DNA from: JABDIY01 sp041576015
Lineage (GTDB): Bacteria; Actinomycetota; Acidimicrobiia; Acidimicrobiales; SZUA-35
Length of the DNA: 7,848 bases
Reading direction: 5' to 3'
Assembly (NCBI GenBank): GCA_041576015.1
Contig: JBFGLT010000146.1
Location: 1 to 7,848 of the forward strand
A model generated the notes under the pieces. It saw only the letters and a program-made list of their open reading frames with translations, did no database searches and had not been told where the DNA came from. Positions 1 through 5,841 of the stretch are shown here, in pieces. The translations under genes were made by a program, and so were the position numbers. Every line of letters starts with the position of its first letter. Position 1 is the stretch's first letter.

Positions 1-1529
1 AGAAGCTGGATCGGTTGCGGGCCGAGTTCCCGCCCGCGGTCGTCGAGTTGAGCAGGATCCCCGGGGTCGGTCCCAAGACCCTCACCCTCTTGCGCAGGGA
101 ACTGGGGATCGAGGATCTCGAGGGCCTCAAGGACGCTCTGGCCGCTCAGAAACTCCGGACGCTGAGGGGGCTCGGCGCGACCACCGAGGAGAAGATCGCC
201 ACCGCCATCGAGCGCCTCGGGCTCGGCGGCAAGGAGCGACGCCGGCCGATCGCCGACGCGCTCCCCATGGCCGAGCGGCTGGTCGCCGAGTTGGGGTCCC
301 ACGAGGTTGTCGAGCGCGCCCTGTACTGCGGAAGCCTGCGGCGAATGAGCGAGACGATCGGTGACATCGACATCACCGTCGCCAGCACCGACGGCCCGGC
401 CGTGATGCAGCTGGTGCGGGACCAGCCGCTCGTGCACGAGGTGATCCTCAGCGGTGACACCAAGACCTCGTTCCTGACCCGGGAGGGTTTGCAGGTCGAC
501 GTCCGGGTGGTGGCTCCGGAGCAGTTTGGTGCGGCCACGCTCTACTTCACCGGCTCAAAGGCGCACAACATCGTCCTTCGACAGCGGGCGATCGACCGGG
601 GATTCCTGCTCAACGAGTACGGACTGCTCCGACGGGCCGAAGACGACGGCTCCGATGACGGTGCCGACACAGCCGGGGAGGTGGTGGCCGCCGACACCGA
701 GGAGGCGATCTACGCAGCGTTGGATCTGGCATTCGTTCCGCCCGTCATGCGGGAGAACACCGGGGAGGTCGAGGCAGCCGCCGCCGGTGAGCTCCCCGAT
801 CTGGTGCAGGTCGCCGACATCAGGGCCGACCTCCACTACCACACCGATCGGTCCGGAGACGGCCGGTCGTCGGTCGAGGACATGGTGGCCGCCGCCGCCG
901 CCCGTGGATACGAGTACCTCGCCATCACCGACCATGGCGAGGACCTGGCCATCAACGGGTCGACCGCCGAGGAGATGCTCGAGCACCGGGAGCACATCGC
1001 CGAGGTCGCCCGCCACCACCCGGACATGACAATCCTGTGGGGATGCGAGCTCAACATCGGCGCGACGGGCGGGCTCGACTACGACGCCGACTTCAGGGCC
1101 GAGTTCGATTACACGGTGGCGTCGGTGCACTCCCATTTCGACCAAACCGTCCGGGAACAGACGACCCGCCTGGTGGCGGCGATCGCCGACCCGACGGTCG
1201 ATTCCATCGGTCACCTGACCGGCCGGTACATCGGTCGCCGGCCCGGGATCGAGATCGACGTCGACGTCGTGCTCGAGGCCCTGTTCCACTTCGACAAGGC
1301 GCTCGAGATCAACGGGGCGCTCGATCGGCTCGATGCGGCGTCCGACGTTGTCCGCAAGGCGGTCGACCGGGGCGTGAAGCTGGTGATTAACACCGACAGC
1401 CATCACACGTCCGAGCTCCGGCGCATCGAGTACGGCGTGGCCACGGCCCAGCGGGGCTGGGCGCCGCAAGAGCTCGTGGTCAACACATGGCCGCTGGCGC
1501 GCTTCTTCGAGTGGCTCGAACGATCCTGA
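1..1529 (+). CDS. polX: DNA polymerase/3'-5' exonuclease PolX (family X polymerase with C-terminal PHP domain), 5' partial
   Basis: Bacterial family X polymerase, expected to fill short gaps in base-excision repair, with a C-terminal PHP phosphoesterase that in characterised bacterial PolX gives Mn-dependent 3'-5' exonuclease activity. The frame is open to the left edge (first full codon at 3), so about 70-80 residues of the N-terminal 8-kDa domain are missing; the TTG at 15 is an internal Leu. Counting from that Leu, two helix-hairpin-helix motifs lie near 14-29 (PGVGPKT) and 47-64. The palm has GSLRRMSETIGDID at 106-119 with Asp117 and Asp119, and the third Asp is 162 (QVDVRV). FTGSK follows at 178-182. 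The PHP domain runs from about 271 to the end, with all nine expected metal ligands: H274, H276, D282, H307, E345, H372, H400, D461, H463. Both active sites therefore look intact. An Asp-rich insert (about 208-220) sits in the linker between thumb and PHP. Family assignment is firm; the exonuclease role is known for the family, not shown here. Confidence 0.95.
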   Translation, partial: KLDRLRAEFPPAVVELSRIPGVGPKTLTLLRRELGIEDLEGLKDALAAQKLRTLRGLGATTEEKIATAIERLGLGGKERRRPIADALPMAERLVAELGSHEVVERALYCGSLRRMSETIGDIDITVASTDGPAVMQLVRDQPLVHEVILSGDTKTSFLTREGLQVDVRVVAPEQFGAATLYFTGSKAHNIVLRQRAIDRGFLLNEYGLLRRAEDDGSDDGADTAGEVVAADTEEAIYAALDLAFVPPVMRENTGEVEAAAAGELPDLVQVADIRADLHYHTDRSGDGRSSVEDMVAAAAARGYEYLAITDHGEDLAINGSTAEEMLEHREHIAEVARHHPDMTILWGCELNIGATGGLDYDADFRAEFDYTVASVHSHFDQTVREQTTRLVAAIADPTVDSIGHLTGRYIGRRPGIEIDVDVVLEALFHFDKALEINGALDRLDAASDVVRKAVDRGVKLVINTDSHHTSELRRIEYGVATAQRGWAPQELVVNTWPLARFFEWLERS

Positions 1530-1530
1530 C

Positions 1531-1540
1531 GGGCCGGCCC
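1531..1540. repeat. Short perfect palindrome between convergent polX and iolD
   Basis: GGGCCGGCCC is its own reverse complement and lies 1 base after the polX stop, in the 45-base gap between the two convergent stops (1530-1574). It has no loop and no T-tract on either strand, so it is not a standard intrinsic terminator. In DNA this GC-rich it may be chance. Nothing else is recognisable in the gap. Confidence 0.3.
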
Positions 1541-1574
1541 CACCGACGGTAAGGCAAACGTAGACCTGACCCCA

Positions 1575-3452
1575 TCACCAGCCGATGCGTTGGTCGGCGG
1601 TGCCCTTGTCCATGGCGGCGCGAGCGTCGACCACCGCTTGCCGGGTGGACACCTCGGGGACGCCGACCTGCCAGAAGCCGCCTCCCTCGGTCCAGGTGTA
1701 GGCATCGACCTCGCTGACGATCACCGTGGTCCGGTCCGCCCGGCGGGCCCGTTCGATGGCGGCGGCAAGCTCGTCGATGGTCTCGACCCGCTCGGCCTGG
1801 CAGCCCATCGCCCGAGCGTGGGCGGCGAAGTCGACCTTCACTACCTCCTCGGCGGCCGGTCCACCCCGTTTCGTGTCGGCCAGCAGGTTGTTGAACGGCA
1901 CGCCGCCCTGCCCGATCTGGAGCCGGTTGATCACCGCGAACCCGCCGTTGTCGCACATGATCACGATCATCTTGTGGCCCGACAGCACCGACGAGTAGAG
2001 GTCGCTGTTCATCATGAGATAGCTGCCGTCGCCGCAGAACACGAACACCTCGCCGGGTGATCCCAGCGCGTGCCGGGCCATGGCGGCTCCCCATCCGCCG
2101 CTGGTCTCGTACCCCATGCATGAGAATCCGTACTCGCAGTCGAAGATCCCGATGCCCTTGCTCCACCAGCCGTTGTTGACCTCCCCCGGGAAGCCGCCGG
2201 CGGCGGCCAGGCACACGTCGTGCTCGGTGGCCAGGTCGCTCACCGCCCTGACCACTTGAGCGTACGACAGCGGGTCGCCGGCGGGCGGGGCGGTGCCGAT
2301 CGCATCGAGGTAGGACCGGAACCCGGCCTTCTTCTCCATCGCCAGCTCGGTCCACGCATCCGGCGCCCGGTACCCCGCCGTCAACTGACCCAGCTCGCGC
2401 AGCGTTTCACGAGCGTCGCCGACCACCGGCACCGAGCGGTGTTTCACCGCGTCGAAGCGAGTGGTGTTGATGTTGACGAACACCGTCCGCTCGTTGGCGA
2501 ACACTGTCCAGGATCCGGTCGTGAAGTCCTGGAGGCGGCACCCGATGGCCAGGACGACGTCGGCTTCGGCGGCCAGATCGTTGGCGGCCGCGCACCCGGT
2601 GACGCCGATCGGACCCACATAGCTCGGATCGTCACCGAGCAGGCTGCTCTTGCCGGCGACCGTCTCGACCACCGGAATCCCGTGACTGGTAGCGAACTCC
2701 CGGAGTTCGGCCTCGGCGACCGAATAGTGGACACCACCGCCGGCGATGATCAGCGGTTTGGTGGACTCGCTGAGGATGCGGGCGGCCTCGACCACCTCGC
2801 TGCTGTCGGGACGGGGACGGGGCACCTCGTGCACGACGGTGTCGAAGAGGCGCTCCGGGTACTCGAAGGCCATCGCCTGGACGTCCTGGGGGAGTCCGAT
2901 GAAGGCAGGGCCGCGGGTGGCCGGGTCGAGCATCCGGCTCACTGCGGCCGGCAACGACTGGGCGATCTGGGCCGGATGGGCGATGCGGTCCCAATACGCC
3001 ACGACCGGGCGGAAGGCGTCGTTGACCGTCGTGCTGGGGGAGTGGAACTGCTCCACCTGCTGGAGCACCGGGTCGGGCACTCGGCTGACGAAGGTGTCGC
3101 CGCTGAACAACAACAGGGGCAGCCGGTTGGCCGATGCGACGGCGGCGGCCGTGACCATGTTGGTGGCCCCCGGGCCGATCGACGACGTGGCGGCCATGAT
3201 CTGCCGGCCCCGCATCGCCTTGTTGTAGGCGACGGCGGCGAGGGCCATGCCCTGCTCGTTCTGACCCCGCCAGGTCGGCAGTTCGTCCCGTGCCTGCTCG
3301 AGTGCGTGACCGAGGCAGGTGACGTTGCCGTGTCCGAAGATGGCGAAGATGCCCGGAAAGAGCGGCGCCTCGGTGCCGTCGGCCAAGGTGGTGCGCTGGG
3401 CCGCCATCCACGTGACGATCGCCGCTGAGGTGGTCAGTCGAACAGTTTCCAT
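1575..3452 (-). CDS. iolD: 3D-(3,5/4)-trihydroxycyclohexane-1,2-dione acylhydrolase (decyclizing), inositol catabolism
   Basis: Thiamine-diphosphate (ThDP)-dependent cytoplasmic enzyme that opens the ring of trihydroxycyclohexane-1,2-dione to give 5-deoxyglucuronate, the IolD step of myo-inositol degradation. The 625 residues match the family length (about 615-640) and the three-domain ThDP fold. The N-terminus METVRLTT followed by GIFAIFGHGNV (34-44) is typical of IolD. The catalytic glutamate motif GQNEQGMA gives Glu66. SSIGPGATN (90-98) and DPVLQQVEQ (127-135) are IolD-like, and PAFIGLPQDVQ (182-192) closes the pyrimidine-binding domain. The central domain has IIAGGGVHYS (235-244). The cofactor motif starts at GDGS (474-477) and ends with DN (501-502), the normal spacing. 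The ATG at 3452 fits the family N-terminus exactly. It has no good Shine-Dalgarno sequence but has a -10-like hexamer 6 bases upstream. No other iol gene is in the window, so the gene is isolated here; the rest of the pathway may lie elsewhere or be absent. A related ThDP acylhydrolase acting on another cyclic diketone is possible but less likely. Confidence 0.95.
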   Translation of the reverse strand: METVRLTTSAAIVTWMAAQRTTLADGTEAPLFPGIFAIFGHGNVTCLGHALEQARDELPTWRGQNEQGMALAAVAYNKAMRGRQIMAATSSIGPGATNMVTAAAVASANRLPLLLFSGDTFVSRVPDPVLQQVEQFHSPSTTVNDAFRPVVAYWDRIAHPAQIAQSLPAAVSRMLDPATRGPAFIGLPQDVQAMAFEYPERLFDTVVHEVPRPRPDSSEVVEAARILSESTKPLIIAGGGVHYSVAEAELREFATSHGIPVVETVAGKSSLLGDDPSYVGPIGVTGCAAANDLAAEADVVLAIGCRLQDFTTGSWTVFANERTVFVNINTTRFDAVKHRSVPVVGDARETLRELGQLTAGYRAPDAWTELAMEKKAGFRSYLDAIGTAPPAGDPLSYAQVVRAVSDLATEHDVCLAAAGGFPGEVNNGWWSKGIGIFDCEYGFSCMGYETSGGWGAAMARHALGSPGEVFVFCGDGSYLMMNSDLYSSVLSGHKMIVIMCDNGGFAVINRLQIGQGGVPFNNLLADTKRGGPAAEEVVKVDFAAHARAMGCQAERVETIDELAAAIERARRADRTTVIVSEVDAYTWTEGGGFWQVGVPEVSTRQAVVDARAAMDKGTADQRIGW

Positions 3453-3458
3453 TCTGGG

Positions 3459-3464
3459 ATCGTA
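3459..3464 (-). promoter_or_regulatory. Putative -10 element for leaderless iolD transcript
   Basis: On the minus strand the hexamer TACGAT fits TANNNT and is followed by 6 bases (CCCAGA) and then the iolD ATG. That places the expected transcription start at or next to the start codon. No clear -35 is visible at 16-18 bases. This is inferred from spacing and consensus only. Confidence 0.45.
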
Positions 3465-3528
3465 TGTCGTTGAGGTGGGGGCGTTCCTGTCCGTCAGGAA
3501 AACCGCTGCCGTCGCCGGGTGGACCGAC

Positions 3529-3534
3529 TAGACA
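3529..3534 (+). promoter_or_regulatory. Weak -10-like element before the Eis-like gene
   Basis: TAGACA lies 7 bases before the ATG at 3542. It keeps the TA of the -10 consensus but lacks the final T, and no -35 is evident. A G-run (3536-3540) directly before the ATG is too close to act as a normal ribosome binding site. The 89-base divergent region 3453-3541 must hold the promoters of both genes. Confidence 0.25.
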
Positions 3535-3541
3535 CGGGGGT

Positions 3542-4816
3542 ATGGACGACGACGCCGAGCTCGTCGAGCTCGTTCCTTTCGACTTCGACCGCGACATCAC
3601 CGACGTCCTCGCGATCTGGCACGAGGCGGGCTGGTGGGACGGCGCCGAACGCCAGGAACAACAGATCCGTGCCTTCTTTCGCGCCAACGATCGACGCTCG
3701 ATCGTCGGACGTGTCAGGGGCCGCGGGGAGAGCGCTGTCCACGGGTCGCTCGGCTCGCTGCGCTTTCGCACGACCGAGGTTCCCCTCGGTGCGGTCACTG
3801 CCGCGACGACGAGCCGCGTGGCTCGCAGGCTCGGGCTGGCGTCGCGCCTCACGGCTCGCCTCCTGGCCGGACTGGCTGAGGACGGTGCGGCGGTGGCCAT
3901 GCTGGGGATGTTCGAGCAGGGGTTCTACGACCGGCTGGGATTCGGAACCGGACCCTATGAGCACTTCGTCTTCGTGTATCCGGGGGCGTTCCGGGTGCCG
4001 GCGCCGTACCGCACGCCGCTGCGGCTCATCCTCGATGACGACCTGTCCGACATCCACCGCGCCTTCGTGCGTCGCCATCGCGGCCATGGCGGCGTGGTGC
4101 TCGGGGACGAACGCCTCACCGCAGCCGGTCTTCAGATCGACGACGAGGTCCGGATCTTCGGCTACCGCACCGGTGGAGAGCTCACCCACTTCATGGTGGT
4201 GGCCACCGACGGCGAGCACGGTCCGGACAAGATCATCCAGTGGGCTTACCAGACCCCCGCCCAGTGCCTCGAGCTGTTGCGGCTCGCTCAGGAATGGGGC
4301 GACCAGGTCGATCTCGTCCGGTTCACCGAGCCGGTTTGGATGCAAGCCCAAGACCTGATGGTCGATCCCGGCACCGAGGGCCGACGAACCAGAGGTGGCT
4401 CAGCGGCGGTGCGGATCGTCGCCGACGCCTGGTGGCAAATCCGAATCCTCGATCTGGGTGTGTGCTTGGGTGCCCTGGGGCCGCCGGCAGGGGGCCGTCT
4501 CGAGTTCGTCCTCGAGCTCGACGATCCGGTGTCCAGGTATCTCGAGCCGTCCGGCGGCGTCGGCTCGTGGACCGGCATCGGCGGCCGGTGGCACGTTTCC
4601 CTCGGGTCCGACGGCACCGGTGTCGAACCGGCCCGGGACCAGACCGGCCCGGTGCTGTCGACATCCGTCGGTGCCCTGTCCCGGTGGTGGCTCGGCGTGC
4701 TTCCAGCCTCGTCACTGACGGCGATGGGGATGATGGCCGGCCCCGACGACCTCATCGCCGCCCTCGACGACCTGACCGCTGGTCTCCCCCGTCCCCAGCC
4801 GGGCTGGGATTTCTGA
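3542..4816 (+). CDS. Eis-like GNAT family N-acetyltransferase
   Basis: Predicted acetyl-CoA-dependent N-acetyltransferase of the Eis type: two GNAT folds followed by an SCP2-like C-terminal domain, 424 residues against about 400-415 for known Eis proteins. The acetyl-CoA pyrophosphate-binding motif appears as RRLGLA (95-100), preceded by the beta-4 segment. GFYDRLGFG (127-135) corresponds to the Eis segment carrying the general-acid Tyr, giving Tyr129. The protein ends in Phe (GWDF); in Mycobacterium tuberculosis Eis the C-terminal Phe carboxylate is the proposed general base, so both catalytic elements seem kept. The SCP2-like domain spans about 297-424 (RILDLGVCL, WWLGVLPAS). I chose ATG 3542 (MDDDAELV) over the in-frame ATG at 3464, because the 26 extra residues are Pro/Gly/Arg-rich, unlike the family, and would overlap the iolD promoter region. 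Known Eis enzymes acetylate aminoglycosides and protein or polyamine amines; the substrate here cannot be told from sequence. Convergent with the Nudix gene, 24 bases away. Confidence 0.85.
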   Translation: MDDDAELVELVPFDFDRDITDVLAIWHEAGWWDGAERQEQQIRAFFRANDRRSIVGRVRGRGESAVHGSLGSLRFRTTEVPLGAVTAATTSRVARRLGLASRLTARLLAGLAEDGAAVAMLGMFEQGFYDRLGFGTGPYEHFVFVYPGAFRVPAPYRTPLRLILDDDLSDIHRAFVRRHRGHGGVVLGDERLTAAGLQIDDEVRIFGYRTGGELTHFMVVATDGEHGPDKIIQWAYQTPAQCLELLRLAQEWGDQVDLVRFTEPVWMQAQDLMVDPGTEGRRTRGGSAAVRIVADAWWQIRILDLGVCLGALGPPAGGRLEFVLELDDPVSRYLEPSGGVGSWTGIGGRWHVSLGSDGTGVEPARDQTGPVLSTSVGALSRWWLGVLPASSLTAMGMMAGPDDLIAALDDLTAGLPRPQPGWDF

Positions 4817-4828
4817 GCTCCGGGGCCG

Positions 4829-4840
4829 CCGACACGTCGG
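4829..4840. repeat. Short inverted repeat between convergent stops
   Basis: CCGAC-AC-GTCGG forms a 5-base stem with a 2-base spacer in the 24-base gap between the Eis-like stop and the Nudix stop. There is no T-tract on either strand. It is too short to call a terminator with confidence. Confidence 0.25.
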
Positions 4841-5533
4841 TCAGCGCCCGACGACGACTCGTTCGAGCATCGACCGGACGATGCGGGCCGTCGCCCCCCA
4901 CAGCGTGTCGCCTACCAGTTCGAAGAAGGTGATCGGCACTCCCTCGAACGCCCCGCCGGGACCGACGTCCCGGAACCAGATCTCCTCCCGGTAGATGCGG
5001 GCGTCGAGCAGCTCGGCCACCGGGACGAACACCACGTCGTCCACCTCGTGGTCCGAGATCGTCAGGTCCCTCGGCCGCCCCTCGAGCCGGCCGAGGATGG
5101 GGACGATGTTGGCCGGGCTGGTGACCGTGCTCAGGCGATCCAGCTCCCCGACGACCTCGACGGCGTCGGGGTCGAGACCGATCTCCTCGCCCGTCTCCCG
5201 GAGCGCCGTCTCCACGAGGTCGGCATCGGCGGCCTCCTTACGGCCGCCGGGAAAGGCGATCTGCCCGGCATGGGAACGAAGGTGCCAGGCCCGACGGGTG
5301 AAGAGCAGCTCGGGACCCTGGGGTGTGTCATACACCGGGACCAGCACCGCCGATGGCGGCTTGCCGTTGGCGAACGGCGGTTCCGGGTGGCCCGGCCGAT
5401 CGGGATCGGCGATGGCCAGCAGATCCTCGATGGTGATGTGCGCGCCCAGCCCGGCCCACGGCGGCGGGTCGCCGAGAAGGGCGCCGGGCGGTCGGGGAAT
5501 CAGTTGGTCCCCGCCGCGACCGGGCGGCGGCAC
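4841..5533 (-). CDS. Nudix hydrolase, CoA pyrophosphatase (UPF0035/NUDT7-like) subgroup
   Basis: Predicted Mg-dependent pyrophosphohydrolase that cleaves coenzyme A or acyl-CoA to 4'-phosphopantetheine and 3',5'-ADP. Numbering from the GTG at 5533 (230 residues), residues 76-97 match the CoA-specific signature LLxTRxA-x3-R-x3-G-x3-FPGG (LLFTRRA, R86, G90, FPGG 94-97). The Nudix box follows, ending in RETGEEIGL (112-120) with metal ligands E113, E116 and E117; the usual first Glu is Asp103, as is common in this subgroup. The Pro-rich N-terminus (GGDQLIPRPPGALLG) looks like actinobacterial homologues. Start choice is uncertain: GTG 5533 lies 5 bases past the upstream stop, while an in-frame CTG at 5542 overlaps that stop by 4 bases (CTGA), adds three residues (LRF) and has GGAGG 7 bases before it. 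Either way the gene is tightly coupled to the microprotein gene upstream. Activity on other nucleoside diphosphate compounds cannot be excluded. Confidence 0.9.
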   Translation of the reverse strand: MPPPGRGGDQLIPRPPGALLGDPPPWAGLGAHITIEDLLAIADPDRPGHPEPPFANGKPPSAVLVPVYDTPQGPELLFTRRAWHLRSHAGQIAFPGGRKEAADADLVETALRETGEEIGLDPDAVEVVGELDRLSTVTSPANIVPILGRLEGRPRDLTISDHEVDDVVFVPVAELLDARIYREEIWFRDVGPGGAFEGVPITFFELVGDTLWGATARIVRSMLERVVVGR

Positions 5534-5538
5534 GAACC

Positions 5539-5694
5539 TCAGCGTTGCGCCTCCTCCCCGGCGAGGTGTTCGAGGAGCTCCTTCATCCCACCGATCTTGA
5601 GGTTCTTCATGACCGTGCCGGGGGTGGTGTCGCCCTTCTCCCACTCCCGCCAGTGTTCGAGGAGCTTCCGGGGATCGGGGGGCGGCCTGTCCAT
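5539..5694 (-). CDS. Small conserved-looking acidic/basic microprotein (51 aa), upstream of the Nudix gene
   Basis: A 51-residue ORF running from ATG 5694 to TGA 5541-5539. It starts MDRPPPDPRKLLEHW and contains REWEKGDTTPG (16-26), VMKNLKIGG (28-36) and a final helical MKELLEHLAGEE. No signal peptide or membrane segment is seen. It appears to be two amphipathic helices around a TTPG turn. From memory, short proteins with the pattern W-x-W-E-x-G-[DE]-x-x-PG-x-V-M-x-x-L-K are encoded beside CoA-type Nudix genes in Actinomycetota, which supports this being a real gene; I cannot verify this by search. The codons are regular and GC-rich at third positions, and the ORF fills the space between the divergent promoter region and the Nudix start with no gap. 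Function is unknown. Transcription probably begins at the ATG, since TAGCCT lies 6 bases upstream, and the Nudix gene is translated from the same message. Confidence 0.75.
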   Translation of the reverse strand: MDRPPPDPRKLLEHWREWEKGDTTPGTVMKNLKIGGMKELLEHLAGEEAQR

Positions 5695-5700
5695 GGTCTG

Positions 5701-5706
5701 AGGCTA
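5701..5706 (-). promoter_or_regulatory. Putative -10 element for leaderless microprotein-Nudix transcript
   Basis: On the minus strand TAGCCT (fits TANNNT) is followed by CAGACC and the ATG at 5694. This is the same 6-base spacing as at iolD. No good -35 is seen. There is no Shine-Dalgarno sequence in front of the ATG, which agrees with a leaderless message. Confidence 0.4.
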
Positions 5707-5806
5707 GCGGTGCCGAATGAGGTGGCTGCTCCGCCTGGCCCGCCCTCAGGTGAGCGCCGCGGTGGTGAAACTCACCCCGAACCGCACACCACGTCGAACG
5801 GAACGT

Positions 5807-5834
5807 TTGACTTCGGGCGACGGACGGCGACACT
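5807..5834 (+). promoter_or_regulatory. Putative promoter of the ycaQ-like gene
   Basis: TTGACT (5807-5812) matches the -35 consensus at 5 of 6 positions. After 16 bases comes GACACT (5829-5834), a weak -10, then 7 bases to the GTG at 5842. The start codon has no Shine-Dalgarno sequence, so a leaderless transcript is plausible. The divergent region 5695-5841 (147 bases) holds nothing else I recognise. Confidence 0.35.
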
Positions 5835-5841
5835 CGCACCC

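Noticed and set aside
555..1469. Long reverse-strand ORF of about 300 codons opposite polX
   Set aside because: Its product is Val/Asp/Gly/Arg low-complexity sequence typical of an antisense shadow in GC-rich DNA, and polX on the other strand has a clear domain structure.
2220..3428. Forward ORF of about 400 codons inside iolD
   Set aside because: Arg/Gly/His-rich antisense shadow of a well-supported enzyme gene, with no recognisable motif.
3464..3541. In-frame upstream ATG extending the Eis-like protein by 26 residues
   Set aside because: The extension is rich in Pro, Gly and Arg, unlike Eis N-termini, and lies in the divergent promoter region, overlapping the iolD -10 candidate.
5545..5841. 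Upstream extension of the ycaQ-like frame to an ATG at 5545
   Set aside because: It would run antisense through the microprotein gene and the divergent promoter region; the family N-terminus begins just after GTG 5842.
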